Shown: one piece after another, positions 20,924 to 30,523 of the stretch
Position numbering within the stretch: the first letter of the stretch is position 1
How the letters are laid out: each line of letters begins with the position of its first letter
Position numbers and translations under genes: made by a program
Source of the DNA: Elusimicrobiota bacterium
Lineage (GTDB): Bacteria > Elusimicrobiota > Elusimicrobia > UBA1565 > UBA9628
Direction: 5' to 3'
DNA length: 64,000 bases
Assembly: GCA_016218545.1 (NCBI GenBank)
Contig: JACRDQ010000036.1
Coordinates: 186,001-250,000 of the forward strand
Notes under the pieces: model-generated
Told to the model about the DNA's origin: nothing
Database searches by the model: none
The model's input: only the letters and a program-made list of their open reading frames with translations

Positions 20924-21664
20924 ATGATGAGATCCGGCAACCCGACGCTCTCCGCGGACGTTTTCACCTCCCAAGGCATCGCCTCCAGGGAAGAGGCCAT
21001 GACCATCGACGGCACGGTACAGAAGACCGCCGCGACCCTCGCGGCCACCCTGGCGACCGCGGCCTGGACGTGGAGCCGGGCCTTCGCGGGCGAGCCGGTG
21101 CAGGGCCTGATGCTCCTGGGCCTGCTGGGCGGGCTGGTCGCGGCCCTGGTCACCATCTTCAAGAAGACGGCCGCCCCGTACACGACCCTCGCCTACGGAG
21201 CGCTCGAGGGTCTGGTCCTGGGCGCGATCTCGGCGACCTACGAGGCCCGCTACCCCGGCATCGTGCTCAACGCCGTGGGCCTCACCTTCGGGACCCTCTT
21301 CGCGCTGCTTGCGGCCTATAGGTCCGGCCTCATCCCGGCCACCCAGAACCTGCGGCTGGGCATCGCGGCCGCGACCGGCGGCATCTGCCTCCTCTATCTC
21401 GCCGAGCTCGTCCTGAGCTTCTTCGGCGTGCGCCTTCCTTACATCCACGAGTCCGGGCCCATCGGCATCGCCTTCAGCCTCGTGGTGGTGGGGATCGCGG
21501 CGTTCAACCTGGTCCTCGACTTCGACTTCATCGAGGCAGGGGCGGCGCGGGGCGCGCCCAAGTACATGGAGTGGTACGGCGCCTTCGGCCTGATCGTGAC
21601 CCTGGTCTGGCTCTATCTGGAGATCCTGCGGCTCCTCGCCAAGGCCAGGAGCCGCAGGAACTAG
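20924..21664 (+). CDS. Bax inhibitor-1/YccA family membrane protein
   Basis: 'YGALEGLVLGAISATYEARYPGIVLNAVGLTFGTLFALL...FDFIEAGAARGAPKYMEWYGAFGLIVTLVWLYLEILRLLA'. Confidence 0.9.
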   Translation: MMRSGNPTLSADVFTSQGIASREEAMTIDGTVQKTAATLAATLATAAWTWSRAFAGEPVQGLMLLGLLGGLVAALVTIFKKTAAPYTTLAYGALEGLVLGAISATYEARYPGIVLNAVGLTFGTLFALLAAYRSGLIPATQNLRLGIAAATGGICLLYLAELVLSFFGVRLPYIHESGPIGIAFSLVVVGIAAFNLVLDFDFIEAGAARGAPKYMEWYGAFGLIVTLVWLYLEILRLLAKARSRRN

Positions 21665-21685
21665 CAGTTTTCGTATAATAACCCC

Positions 21686-22618
21686 ATGAGCCTGCTCAAG
21701 CGCCTGTTCTTCTTCGTCGCCGTCAACCTCCTCGTCATCTTCGCGGTCAACCTCGTCATCCACGTCCTGGGCGTCGAGCCCTACCTGACCGCGCGGGGCC
21801 TGAACTACACGAACCTCCTCTATTTCTGCGCCATCTTCGGCTTCGTGGGCTCCTTCATCTCCCTGCAGATGTCCCGCTTCATGGCCAAGCACGCCCTGGG
21901 CGTGCAGCTCATCGACCCCCGGCATCCGGGAGGCCCGGAGGCGGCCAGGCTCGTGGAGATGGTCTCCCGCATCTGCCAGCGCGCGGGCATGACGACCCTG
22001 CCCGAGATCGGCGTCTACCCGAGCCGCGAGGTCAACGCCTTCGCCACGGGCCCGAGCGCTTCGCGCTCCCTGGTGGCCGTATCCACGGGCCTCCTCGACC
22101 GGATGGACTCCAGGGCGGTCGAGGGCGTGCTCGCCCACGAGGTCTCGCACATCGTCAACGGCGATATGGTCACCATGACTCTCCTCCAGGGCGTGGTCAA
22201 CACCTTCGTGATGTTCGCCTCCAGGGTCGCGGTCTTCGCCATCGACAACTTCCTGCGCTCCCGCGACGACGAGGGCCGGGGCCTGGGCTACTTCGCCCAG
22301 TACCTGCTCATCATGGTCTTCGAGACGATCCTCATGCTCCTGGCCATGATCGTGATCTACTTTTTCTCGCGGCGCCGCGAGTTCGCCGCGGACAAGGGCT
22401 CGGCCGAGCTCACGGGGCGCGAGACCATGATCCACGCCCTCGAATCCCTGCGGGACCATAAGAACCAGGTGGACAACACCCACCCGAGCCTGTCCACCCT
22501 CAAGATCCACGGCGGCTCCCGGGGCCTGGTGGCCCTGCTCTACTCGAGCCACCCGCCCCTCGAGGCCCGCATCGCGGCCCTGCGCCGGACGGAACCCCTC
22601 CAGCGCCTGACCCCGTGA
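21686..22618 (+). CDS. htpX: Membrane metalloprotease HtpX (M48)
   Basis: 'VEGVLAHEVSHIVNGDMVTM' HExxH; 'REFAADKGSAELTG'. Confidence 0.93.
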   Translation: MSLLKRLFFFVAVNLLVIFAVNLVIHVLGVEPYLTARGLNYTNLLYFCAIFGFVGSFISLQMSRFMAKHALGVQLIDPRHPGGPEAARLVEMVSRICQRAGMTTLPEIGVYPSREVNAFATGPSASRSLVAVSTGLLDRMDSRAVEGVLAHEVSHIVNGDMVTMTLLQGVVNTFVMFASRVAVFAIDNFLRSRDDEGRGLGYFAQYLLIMVFETILMLLAMIVIYFFSRRREFAADKGSAELTGRETMIHALESLRDHKNQVDNTHPSLSTLKIHGGSRGLVALLYSSHPPLEARIAALRRTEPLQRLTP

Positions 22619-22625
22619 GGGCCGC

Positions 22626-23429
22626 TTGACCGACGTCCAGATCGCGTTCCTCCTGACCCTGCTGGCGGGTCTCTCGACCGGCATCGGCAGCGCCATCGCC
22701 CTGGTCTTCAAGCGGACCAACACGCGCCTCCTGGCCGGGTCCCTGGGCTTCTCGGCCGGGGTCATGATCTACATCTCCTTGACGGTCCTGCTGCCCGGCG
22801 CCGTGGAGCGCGCCACCCCCAGCCTGGGGGCGGCCGCGGGCTGGTACGCGGCCCTGGCCTTCTTCGCCGGCATCGGCCTGACCGGGCTCATCGACGCCCT
22901 GGTCCCCGAGTTCGAGAACCCGCACGAGGCCCGGCCGCTCGAGGCCATGCAGGAGTCCGCCCCCCGGCCCGCGAACGGCAAGCTCCTGCGTATGGGCCTG
23001 TTCTCCGCAGCGGCCATCACCCTGCACAACGTCCCCGAGGGGCTGGCCACGTTCCTCACCGCCCTCAATCATCCGGTCGCGGGCGTCTCCATCGCCGTGG
23101 CCATCGCCATCCACAACATCCCGGAGGGCATCAGCGTGTCGGTGCCCATCTACCATTCCACGGGGAGCAGGAAGAAGGCGTTCTTCTACTCCTTCCTCAC
23201 GGGACTGGCCGAGCCGGCAGGAGCCCTCATCGGCTACCTGCTCCTGGCCCCCTTCCTCAACGACACCCTCATGGGGCTGGTCACGGCCCCGGTCGCTGGG
23301 ATCATGGTGTACATCTCCTTCGACGAGCTCCTCCCGGCCGCCCACGAGTACGGTGAGCATCACATCGTGATCTACTCCCTGGTGGCCGGCATGGCCGTCA
23401 TGGCGGGCAGCCTGTTGGCCTTGTCCTGA
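22626..23429 (+). CDS. zupT: ZIP-family metal transporter ZupT
   Basis: 'HNVPEGLATF', 'IAIHNIPEGISVSVPIY'; TTG start 8 nt after htpX. Confidence 0.92.
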   Translation: MTDVQIAFLLTLLAGLSTGIGSAIALVFKRTNTRLLAGSLGFSAGVMIYISLTVLLPGAVERATPSLGAAAGWYAALAFFAGIGLTGLIDALVPEFENPHEARPLEAMQESAPRPANGKLLRMGLFSAAAITLHNVPEGLATFLTALNHPVAGVSIAVAIAIHNIPEGISVSVPIYHSTGSRKKAFFYSFLTGLAEPAGALIGYLLLAPFLNDTLMGLVTAPVAGIMVYISFDELLPAAHEYGEHHIVIYSLVAGMAVMAGSLLALS

Positions 23430-23460
23430 ACCTTTTTCGTATGATCCGCATCGAATAGCT

Positions 23461-23478
23461 AGGGCGCTCCGGCGCCCT
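23461..23478 (+). promoter_or_regulatory. Short hairpin in the tpx 5' region
   Basis: AGGGCGC-TCCG-GCGCCCT between zupT and tpx, no U tract; TATGAT upstream. Confidence 0.4.
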
Positions 23479-23506
23479 CGATCGAGCCGCACCCAGGAGG
23501 CCCTTC

Positions 23507-24025
23507 ATGGCCCAGGAACGCGCCAAGGCCGTCACCCTCAAAGGAAATCCCTTCACCCTCGTCGGTCCCGAGCTCAAGGTCGGAGACGCCGCCCCCGACT
23601 TCACCGCGGCCGACGGAGACCTCAAGCCCGTCTCGCGCTCAGGCCTCAAGGGCGTGACCGTGCTGCTCTCGGTCCCCTCCCTCGACACCCCGGTATGCGA
23701 CGCCGAGGCGCGCCGCTTCAACAAGGAGGCCGCGGGCCTTCCCGGCGTGTCCGTGGTGCTGGTGAGCGTGGACCTGCCCTTCGCCCAGAAGCGGTACTGC
23801 GGCGCGGCGGGCATCGACAAGGTGCGCGTCCTCTCGGACTACAAGGACCGCTCCTTCGGCGCGGCCTACGGGGTCTTCATCAAGGAGCTGGCCCTCCTGG
23901 CCCGCGCGGTCTTCGTGGTCGGTGAGAACGGCAAGCTCACCTACGTCCAGTACGTCAAGGAGGTCGCGGAGCAGCCGGACTTCGACAAGCTCCTGGGCCA
24001 CCTCCGCCAAGCCGCGAAGGTCTGA
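23507..24025 (+). CDS. tpx: Thiol peroxidase
   Basis: 'MAQERAKAVTLKGNPFTLVGPELKVGDAAPDFTA...VPSLDTPVCDAEARRFNKEA'. Confidence 0.94.
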   Translation: MAQERAKAVTLKGNPFTLVGPELKVGDAAPDFTAADGDLKPVSRSGLKGVTVLLSVPSLDTPVCDAEARRFNKEAAGLPGVSVVLVSVDLPFAQKRYCGAAGIDKVRVLSDYKDRSFGAAYGVFIKELALLARAVFVVGENGKLTYVQYVKEVAEQPDFDKLLGHLRQAAKV

Positions 24026-24041
24026 GCCCTCCGCTCGTCCG

Positions 24042-24088
24042 AGTAATGCAACAGGGCTGGTGTCTGACACCAGCCCTGTTGCATTACT
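24042..24088. repeat. Perfect 47-nt palindromic repeat, copy 2
   Basis: AGTAATGCAACAGGGCTGGTGTC T GACACCAGCCCTGTTGCATTACT, 23-bp arms; contains the kinase stop codon. Confidence 0.9.
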
Positions 24089-26369
24089 TGACGACGGAGA
24101 GGGCTTCGAGGAAGGACCGGGCGTCCTGGATGCGGGCCTTGGGGTCCGGGGCGAGGGCGGCGGCCATGAACCGGTCCATGTCGGCGGTCAGGCCCCGCAC
24201 CGCCTGCGTCGGAGGCACGTAGAGCCGCCGCTCCTTCTGGACCAGGAAGTCCGGGCCCCTGAACGGGACCTCCCCGGTCAGCATCTCGTAGAGGCACACG
24301 CCCAGGGCGAAGATGTCGGAGCGCGGGTCCGCCTTGCCGAGATGCTGTTCTGGCGCCATGTAGGCCGGGGTGCCGGAGCAGTCCTTGTTGCTCTCCTTGG
24401 AGACCGAGTCCTTGGCGATCCTGGCCAGGCCGAAGTCCATGACCTTGACGAAGCCGCTGTGCTCGATCATGATGTTGGCGGGCTTGAGGTCTCGATGCGT
24501 GATCTTCTTGGCGTGCGCGAACTCCACGGCCTGGCAGACGTAGGCGAACACCTTGCGGCACTCCCCGAGGGTCAGGCGGGCCTTCTTCTTGATGAAGAGG
24601 GACAACGGCATGCCGTCGACGTACTCAAGCACCAGGTAGACGTTCCCGCCCTCCTGGACGATGTCGTGGATGGCCACGATGAAGGGGTGGCTCAGCTGCG
24701 AGATGGTCAGGGCCTCGGCCAGCATGCAGTCGCGGCCGCCGGCCGCGTTCTGCACTTCGGGCCTGAGCTTCTTGACCGCAACGGCGCGGTCCAGGGCGCG
24801 ATCGTAGGCCTTGAAGACCAGCCCCATCCCGCCCTGCCCGATCTGGGAGACGAGCTCGTACTTCTGCCCTACCACGGTCTTGGAGGCGGCCGGGGCCTCG
24901 GGAGGCCGGGCGCCCGAGAGCTTGTCCGCAGCCCCGGGGTTGCCGACGTTGCGGAACGCGGCCGCGTAGGCCTTGAGTAACTCAGGGGAGCGGCCCAGGG
25001 CCTTCTTGGCGATGAACTCGCCCGACTTGTCCGCGGCGTGGTAGAGCGCGGCCACGCGGTCCGCGTCCGCGGGCCTGGCCGCGGCCTCCTTAAGGATCTC
25101 CTCGTCCACGAGCCCGAGGGCCTCGGAGAAGAGATGCTGCATGGAGAGCTCGACCGCCACGCCCAGGCGCGCGCTCCAGGACCAGGCGCCCGAGGAAGGG
25201 CCCCTGCCCGCCCTCTCCGAGAGCGCCTTCTTGAGCGTCCACGAGAGCGACATGTCGAGGGACTCGGGCGCCTCCTTGAGCTCGAGGAGCGCCAAGGCCG
25301 TCTCGAACTCGCCGGCCGCGAGGAAAGCCCGGGAATAGGCGCCGTAGAACTCGGGCGGCCGGCCCTGGTTCTGGGCCACGAAATCGGGCCCCTTGCCCGC
25401 GGCGGTGTAGTACCGGGCGATCTTGGCGCATTCCTCCGGGTCGCGCGCCACGAGAAGGAGGTTCTCGTGATGGATGGGAGCGAACCCCTTGCCCGCGGCG
25501 ACCACAGCCCGGCCTCCGCCCCCGACCCCGGCCATGGGGCTGCGGCCCCTGGAACGGAACCAGCGGACCAGCATCCACAGGCCCGCGAGCCCGGCTGCCA
25601 GGCCGGAGAGCCGGGCCAGGAGACTGCGCAGCGCCGGGGTCATGGGACCTGCCCCCTCCCCGCCGGAAGGGGCCTCCGCGGCCGGGACCTCGGCCGCAGG
25701 GACCGGGATGAGCCCCGCGGCCCTCTCCTCGGCCTGCACCACCTGCTCCGGGGTCAAGGATTGGGCGAGCTTGACCTTCTTCTCGATCGAGGGCTGGAAG
25801 CCCTGTCCCGAAGCGAGGAAGTACCACGCGTACGCCTCGATCGGGTCAGCCGGGACGCCGTCGCCCCGCTCATGCATGACCCCGAGGTTGTGCTGGGCCT
25901 CGACCTCGCCCTGTTCCGCGGCCTTGGTCAGCCAGCGGTGGGCCTGGCCATAGTCCTTGGCCACGCCCTGGCCCAGGGTGTACATGATGCCGAGGTTGAA
26001 TTGGGCGCCCGGCTCGCCTTGCTCCGCGGCCTTGGTCAGCCACTTGACCGCCTCGGCCACGTCCAGCGGCACGCCCAGCCCGAAGGTGCAGAGGTTCGCC
26101 AGGTTGTTCTGGGCGGCGGCGTAGCCCTGGTCCGCGGACTTGCGGTACCACGCGGCCGCGGCCGCGAAGTCCTTGCCCACGCCCTTGCCATCCTCGTAGA
26201 GGACCCCGAGGTTGTACTGGGCCACGGGGTCCCCCGCTTCCGCCGCCCCGCGGAAGAGCTCGCCCGCCCTGGCGAGATCGCCCGCGGCGTAGGCGGCCTG
26301 GGCGTCCTCCACCTGGCCCGCGTCGACGCGGACCGCCAGGCCGAGCAGGACGAGGAGGAGCAGCCTCAT
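24084..26369 (-). CDS. SEL1-repeat transmembrane Ser/Thr protein kinase
   Basis: Signal peptide, SEL1 repeats ('AGDPVAQYNLGVLYEDGKGVGKDFAAAAAWYRKSADQGYAAAQNNLA'), one TM, C-term kinase 'ITHRDLKPANIMIE', 'VMDFGLARI'. Confidence 0.92.
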   Translation of the reverse strand: MRLLLLVLLGLAVRVDAGQVEDAQAAYAAGDLARAGELFRGAAEAGDPVAQYNLGVLYEDGKGVGKDFAAAAAWYRKSADQGYAAAQNNLANLCTFGLGVPLDVAEAVKWLTKAAEQGEPGAQFNLGIMYTLGQGVAKDYGQAHRWLTKAAEQGEVEAQHNLGVMHERGDGVPADPIEAYAWYFLASGQGFQPSIEKKVKLAQSLTPEQVVQAEERAAGLIPVPAAEVPAAEAPSGGEGAGPMTPALRSLLARLSGLAAGLAGLWMLVRWFRSRGRSPMAGVGGGGRAVVAAGKGFAPIHHENLLLVARDPEECAKIARYYTAAGKGPDFVAQNQGRPPEFYGAYSRAFLAAGEFETALALLELKEAPESLDMSLSWTLKKALSERAGRGPSSGAWSWSARLGVAVELSMQHLFSEALGLVDEEILKEAAARPADADRVAALYHAADKSGEFIAKKALGRSPELLKAYAAAFRNVGNPGAADKLSGARPPEAPAASKTVVGQKYELVSQIGQGGMGLVFKAYDRALDRAVAVKKLRPEVQNAAGGRDCMLAEALTISQLSHPFIVAIHDIVQEGGNVYLVLEYVDGMPLSLFIKKKARLTLGECRKVFAYVCQAVEFAHAKKITHRDLKPANIMIEHSGFVKVMDFGLARIAKDSVSKESNKDCSGTPAYMAPEQHLGKADPRSDIFALGVCLYEMLTGEVPFRGPDFLVQKERRLYVPPTQAVRGLTADMDRFMAAALAPDPKARIQDARSFLEALSVVK

Positions 26370-27493
26370 CGGTACTGGGTGGAAGTGCCGAGGTAGTACG
26401 CTTTGGCGGGACGGAACGGACCCTGGTTGCCGAGCAGGTCCACCGGCGCGATGCGGCACCAGTACTGCCCGAAGGGGAGCCTGAAGCTGTCCGCGCCCAT
26501 GGGGGTATCGACCTCGAAGAAGCGGTCCGTGATGATGGACTTGAAATCAGCCTCCCGGGAGCACTGGACGCGGTGGCCCATGACCGCCTGCATGGAAGCC
26601 CCGGCCGAGGCGTCCTTGGCGAGGTCCGCGGCTTCGCGCACCTCCGCTGCCGCGGGCGGCCGCGCCGCGACCTTGCCGGGCAGGGAGGGCTTGCCGAGCC
26701 TGAGCTTGAGGGCGTTGAGCTGGGACTCGAAGCCCGAGACCCAGGACTTGAGCCCGCCCAGGTCCGGGATGTCGAACGGGACCGCGGGCGCCTGGCCGGG
26801 CTTGACCTGGGTCGCCTTGCCCGCGGAGACCTGCACGGTGCGGCCCGCGGACTTCACCGCGGCTTCGCCGCGGTAGACCTGGACCAGGGTGCTCTTGTCG
26901 CTGCGCATCGCCGCGGTGTAGACCGTGTCCGAGGTCGCGGGCGAGACCATGGCCGAGCCCATCATGACCCTCTTGTTGCCGGCCACCACTCCCCCGCGCT
27001 TGAGCTCGACGTGGTAGTCCCGGGCCGTGGGCATGATGATGGCCATGGAATCCGAGTCGATCTGCATGAGCTCCTCATCCGCGAACCTCACCACGGCCTT
27101 GCCGCCCGGCGCGGTCTTGACCGCGTCGTTGCGGAAGAGCTCCATGTTGTCCGCGGTGGAGACCCACTGGGCGCCGTCCTTGCGCCTGAAGAAGGAGTTA
27201 TTGAGCCGGTACACGAGCCGGGCCGCCTGGAACTCCTCGCGCACGAGCCTCACCGGCACGCGCAGGACCATGGCCGGCAGGGGGGCCGCCGGGTTTGCGG
27301 CGGCCAGGCCGTTGGCCCTGGCCACCTCGGCCCAGGCCGCCGGGTCCTTCAGGTAGGTCTTGGCGATGGAGCCCGGGGTGTCCCCGGGCCGGACGGTCAC
27401 GTTCTGGAAGGCCTGGGCAGCCTCGCCTTGAGCCCGAACCCCGGGCGCAGTGCTCCATAGGAAGACGAGGAGGAGCATGCCGGCGCGGAGCAC
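26366..27493 (-). CDS. Secreted LysM + FecR domain protein
   Basis: LysM 'VTVRPGDTPGSIAKTYLKDPAAWAEVARANGL'; FecR-like segment; GTG start with TATGAT 6 nt upstream; 4-nt overlap with the kinase. Confidence 0.85.
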   Translation of the reverse strand: MLRAGMLLLVFLWSTAPGVRAQGEAAQAFQNVTVRPGDTPGSIAKTYLKDPAAWAEVARANGLAAANPAAPLPAMVLRVPVRLVREEFQAARLVYRLNNSFFRRKDGAQWVSTADNMELFRNDAVKTAPGGKAVVRFADEELMQIDSDSMAIIMPTARDYHVELKRGGVVAGNKRVMMGSAMVSPATSDTVYTAAMRSDKSTLVQVYRGEAAVKSAGRTVQVSAGKATQVKPGQAPAVPFDIPDLGGLKSWVSGFESQLNALKLRLGKPSLPGKVAARPPAAAEVREAADLAKDASAGASMQAVMGHRVQCSREADFKSIITDRFFEVDTPMGADSFRLPFGQYWCRIAPVDLLGNQGPFRPAKAYYLGTSTQYR

Positions 27494-27606
27494 CTCGATA
27501 TCATAGCATTAGAGCCCATCGGGAGCGCCTCCGTCCAATTAACATCGCCGCAATAACCCCGCCACAATTCTGTGCCTGGAGCCCATTATAATCATGGGGT
27601 TCAGAG

Positions 27607-28563
27607 ATGGAAAGCCAAGACTGCCTCCAAGAAAGCCTCGCTCCGCAGGTCTCGGGAGAGCTGCCCCCGGCGGCCTGGGCCAGCGAGCCCAGCCTCATCG
27701 AGCGCGTGGCCCGCATCGAAGCCGCGGTCGTCGATTCCTGCCGCAAGATCGAGGACCAGCACCTGGCTGCCGCTGCCATGAGGACGGAGCTCGAAGCCGT
27801 GGACTCCTCCCTGGCCGAGGCCGGAGACAAGCTTTCGACCATCATGTCCTCGCCGCTCCCGGCCAACCCCGTCCTCCGGGAACCCGCGGCCAAGCCGGCC
27901 CCTGCGCCGCAGCCCGAGCCGGTCCGGCCCGCGGACATCGCGCCTCCGCGGCCCGAGCTCATGGACGCCGTTCCTCCGCGTCCCGAGCCCGCCGAGGTCC
28001 GACCCCGGAACGCCGGCCCTTCCGAGGCCGCGGAGGGGCCGGTCTCCCCGGCCCTGCTCCTATACCTTGCGATCCTGACCGCCGGAGCGGTCCTGCCCTG
28101 GGTCGGCGGGATGTGGGCCTCGGCGCGCGCGGCTCGGGAACGGGCCGCGGAGCTAGGAGCGGCGTTCCCGCGCCCGAGCGTCGACGCCCGCCAACCGGAG
28201 GCCGCGGCTGCGCCGGTCCCGTCGGCCGGACGGCCCGCTCTGTCCGCGCTCCAGGCGCCCAACCCCCTGCCGGACGACGGACGCGAGCGCGCCCTGCGGC
28301 TCGTCTACGCCTTCCATCCTCCCGGCAGGCGCGAGACCGTGTTCGACATGGCGCTCCGAAGCGCGGGTCCGAACGCGGTGGACGAGGTCGAGAGGCTGGA
28401 CCAGGATTCGTACATCGTCACCTTGAGAGGGCTCCGGCTCGGTCCCGGGGACGCGCCGGCGCGGTTCGAGGCGAACCTCGCGGAAGGGACGGTGAGCGTG
28501 GCGCGGGACCCGTCGTCGGAGTCCGCCTCGACCGGTCTCGGCGCGGCTCCGTCCGGCCGCTGA
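27607..28563 (+). CDS. Hypothetical membrane-anchored protein, Pro-rich linker
   Basis: N-term coiled segment, Pro/Ala linker, single TM. Confidence 0.6.
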   Translation: MESQDCLQESLAPQVSGELPPAAWASEPSLIERVARIEAAVVDSCRKIEDQHLAAAAMRTELEAVDSSLAEAGDKLSTIMSSPLPANPVLREPAAKPAPAPQPEPVRPADIAPPRPELMDAVPPRPEPAEVRPRNAGPSEAAEGPVSPALLLYLAILTAGAVLPWVGGMWASARAARERAAELGAAFPRPSVDARQPEAAAAPVPSAGRPALSALQAPNPLPDDGRERALRLVYAFHPPGRRETVFDMALRSAGPNAVDEVERLDQDSYIVTLRGLRLGPGDAPARFEANLAEGTVSVARDPSSESASTGLGAAPSGR

Positions 28564-28926
28564 TCAGCGGGCGACGAAGATCTTGTCCACGACCTTGGTG
28601 ACGCCCTGGACCCCGCGCGCCAGGGACACGGCCCGCTCCTTCTCGGCCTCGGTGTCGACCACGCCTTTCAAGGTGACCACGCCCTTGCGCACCTTGATGC
28701 CCAGGTTCCGGGACTTCACGCTCGAGCCCACCAGCTCGGCCTTGACCTTGGCGTGGATCCACTGGTCCGAGAAGGTCTGCCCGGCCGTGCGGTCGTCCTG
28801 GGTGGCGACGTAGCCGGCCTCGGCCCCGGCCGTGCCCGCCACGACCCACCAGCAGCCTGACAGGCTCCCGGCCAGGGCGGCCACGCCGAAGAAGCCCAGC
28901 CAGGTCCGAAAGGAAAGCGCCATCAT
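28564..28926 (-). CDS. BON-domain lipoprotein
   Basis: Lipobox 'LAGSLSGC'; 'SRNLGIKVRKGVVTLKGVVDTEAEKERAVSLARGVQGVTKVVDKI'. Confidence 0.9.
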   Translation of the reverse strand: MMALSFRTWLGFFGVAALAGSLSGCWWVVAGTAGAEAGYVATQDDRTAGQTFSDQWIHAKVKAELVGSSVKSRNLGIKVRKGVVTLKGVVDTEAEKERAVSLARGVQGVTKVVDKIFVAR

Positions 28927-28940
28927 ATCCCGGTCCTCCT

Positions 28941-30512
28941 CTAAGAGATCGCGTCCAGCAAGGGCCCGACCTCGCTCGGCCGGCTCGCTTCCACCTTGGG
29001 CCGCAGGTCGATGCAGCCGAAAAGCTTGGGCCAGGTCTGGGTCTTGAGCTTGTGCGGCAGGATGAAATCCTGGTCGTCGGGGTCCACGAAGGAGATGATC
29101 TTGCGCGGGAGATAATGGCTGTTGACCGCGGCCAGCATCTCCTCGGTGGCGGTGTCGCCGACCCTGCCCACGAGCTCGAGGTCCATGCGGCCGCGGGCCA
29201 TCATGTCCTGGATGCGGGCCAGGGCCGCGGCCGAACAGCCCTCCGAATCAGCGGCCGGGATGACGCTCCGGAGCGCCGCCGAAGCCCAGCGGCCGTAGTG
29301 GACGTTGCCCTTGAGGTGGTGCAGCCGCCACGCCCCCTCGAGGGCCACGGCGTTGAGCAGGCCCGGCAGGACGGGCGTCCCCAAGGCCGGGATGTCGTCG
29401 TCTCCCGCGGCCCGGTCCAGGAACCCTCCCTTCTCCCCCTCCCAGAACTGCTGAAAGAGGATCTTCAGGACGGCGTCGGCGAGCTCGCGGTGGGGCTTGC
29501 TGCCGCCGCTGAGGAAGGACTCGGTCAGGGCCAGCACTGCCCAGGCGTTGTCTCCCAGCAGTCCGTGGAGGGAGGGCTTGCCGTCCCAACGGTGCGCCAT
29601 CCCGTTGTCCATGTCGAACATGTTGGTGAGGAAGACGAAGGCGCGGTCCGCGGCCTCGCGCCACTCCCCGACCTGGCCCCGAGCAGCGGCCCGGAGCATG
29701 CAGATGGCGGCCGCGGCGTTGGCGTCGGCGTAGAAGACGCGCGCCGCTGCGTCGGGCACGAGGCGGAACGCCCCCACGCGGTCGTCGTAGAAGCATCTCA
29801 GCACGGACCCGGCCACGCGCAGGCCCTGCTCGCGCAGGGAGGCGTCGCCGGTCAGGGCCGAGGCGTCCAGAAAGACCCGGGCCAGGCGGGCGTTGAGATC
29901 CACGCGCGGGACCTCGTCCTCCCTGGAGAAGAGTCCCTCCTTCGCGTCCCAGGCCTCGGAGCGGCCGAGCTTGGCGAGCTGGAACTTGAGGGTCTCGCGG
30001 AGCTCCGCGCTCTTCCACTCCTTGGCGGCGTAGAGCAGGAACTCCAGGCTCTCGGCGCACGGGAAGAAGTCGGAGCGCTCGAACCTGAGCCTCCCCAGCA
30101 CCGCGGCCGGGCGCTCCGGGTCCAGGTCCGAGAGCGGGGCCGGCCGCTCCGCCCGGGGCTTGGCCTGGGCCTTTCCGCCGGCGCCGCAGGCGTCCGCGGT
30201 CTTGGCGAGGGTCTCCGCGAGGTCCTCGGGGGAGAAGAATGAGACGGTCGACACCGGCGTCCCGGAATGGTCCAGGACCACGGGCGCCGCGTCGGCGCTG
30301 CCGAAGCGGTGGACGAGGTCGGGCCGATCCTCCGCGGCCACGCGCACCGGGATGAAGCGGCTGGCGATGAGGGAGGAGACGATGGGGCGCTCGTAGACCG
30401 CGTCGACCGAGGCGGAGAGACGCGAGACCGAGGACGCCAGGTGCAGGAAGACGGGCTTGCGCTCGGCCGCCGCCCGCTCGAAGGCCTTCCGATCCCAATC
30501 GTGCCAGACCAT
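28941..30512 (-). CDS. YyaL/DUF255-like thioredoxin-fold protein
   Basis: 'MVWHDWDRKAFERAAAERKPVFLHLASSVSRLSASVDAVYERPIVSSLIASRFIPVRVAAEDRPDL' aligns with DUF255, but CHWCH missing. Confidence 0.7.
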   Translation of the reverse strand: MVWHDWDRKAFERAAAERKPVFLHLASSVSRLSASVDAVYERPIVSSLIASRFIPVRVAAEDRPDLVHRFGSADAAPVVLDHSGTPVSTVSFFSPEDLAETLAKTADACGAGGKAQAKPRAERPAPLSDLDPERPAAVLGRLRFERSDFFPCAESLEFLLYAAKEWKSAELRETLKFQLAKLGRSEAWDAKEGLFSREDEVPRVDLNARLARVFLDASALTGDASLREQGLRVAGSVLRCFYDDRVGAFRLVPDAAARVFYADANAAAAICMLRAAARGQVGEWREAADRAFVFLTNMFDMDNGMAHRWDGKPSLHGLLGDNAWAVLALTESFLSGGSKPHRELADAVLKILFQQFWEGEKGGFLDRAAGDDDIPALGTPVLPGLLNAVALEGAWRLHHLKGNVHYGRWASAALRSVIPAADSEGCSAAALARIQDMMARGRMDLELVGRVGDTATEEMLAAVNSHYLPRKIISFVDPDDQDFILPHKLKTQTWPKLFGCIDLRPKVEASRPSEVGPLLDAIS

Positions 30513-30523
30513 GAGCGGAGATT

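Noticed and set aside
23461-23478. Rho-independent terminator after zupT
   Set aside because: Stem is short, has no following U tract and lies downstream of a TATGAT box, so a leader structure is at least as likely.
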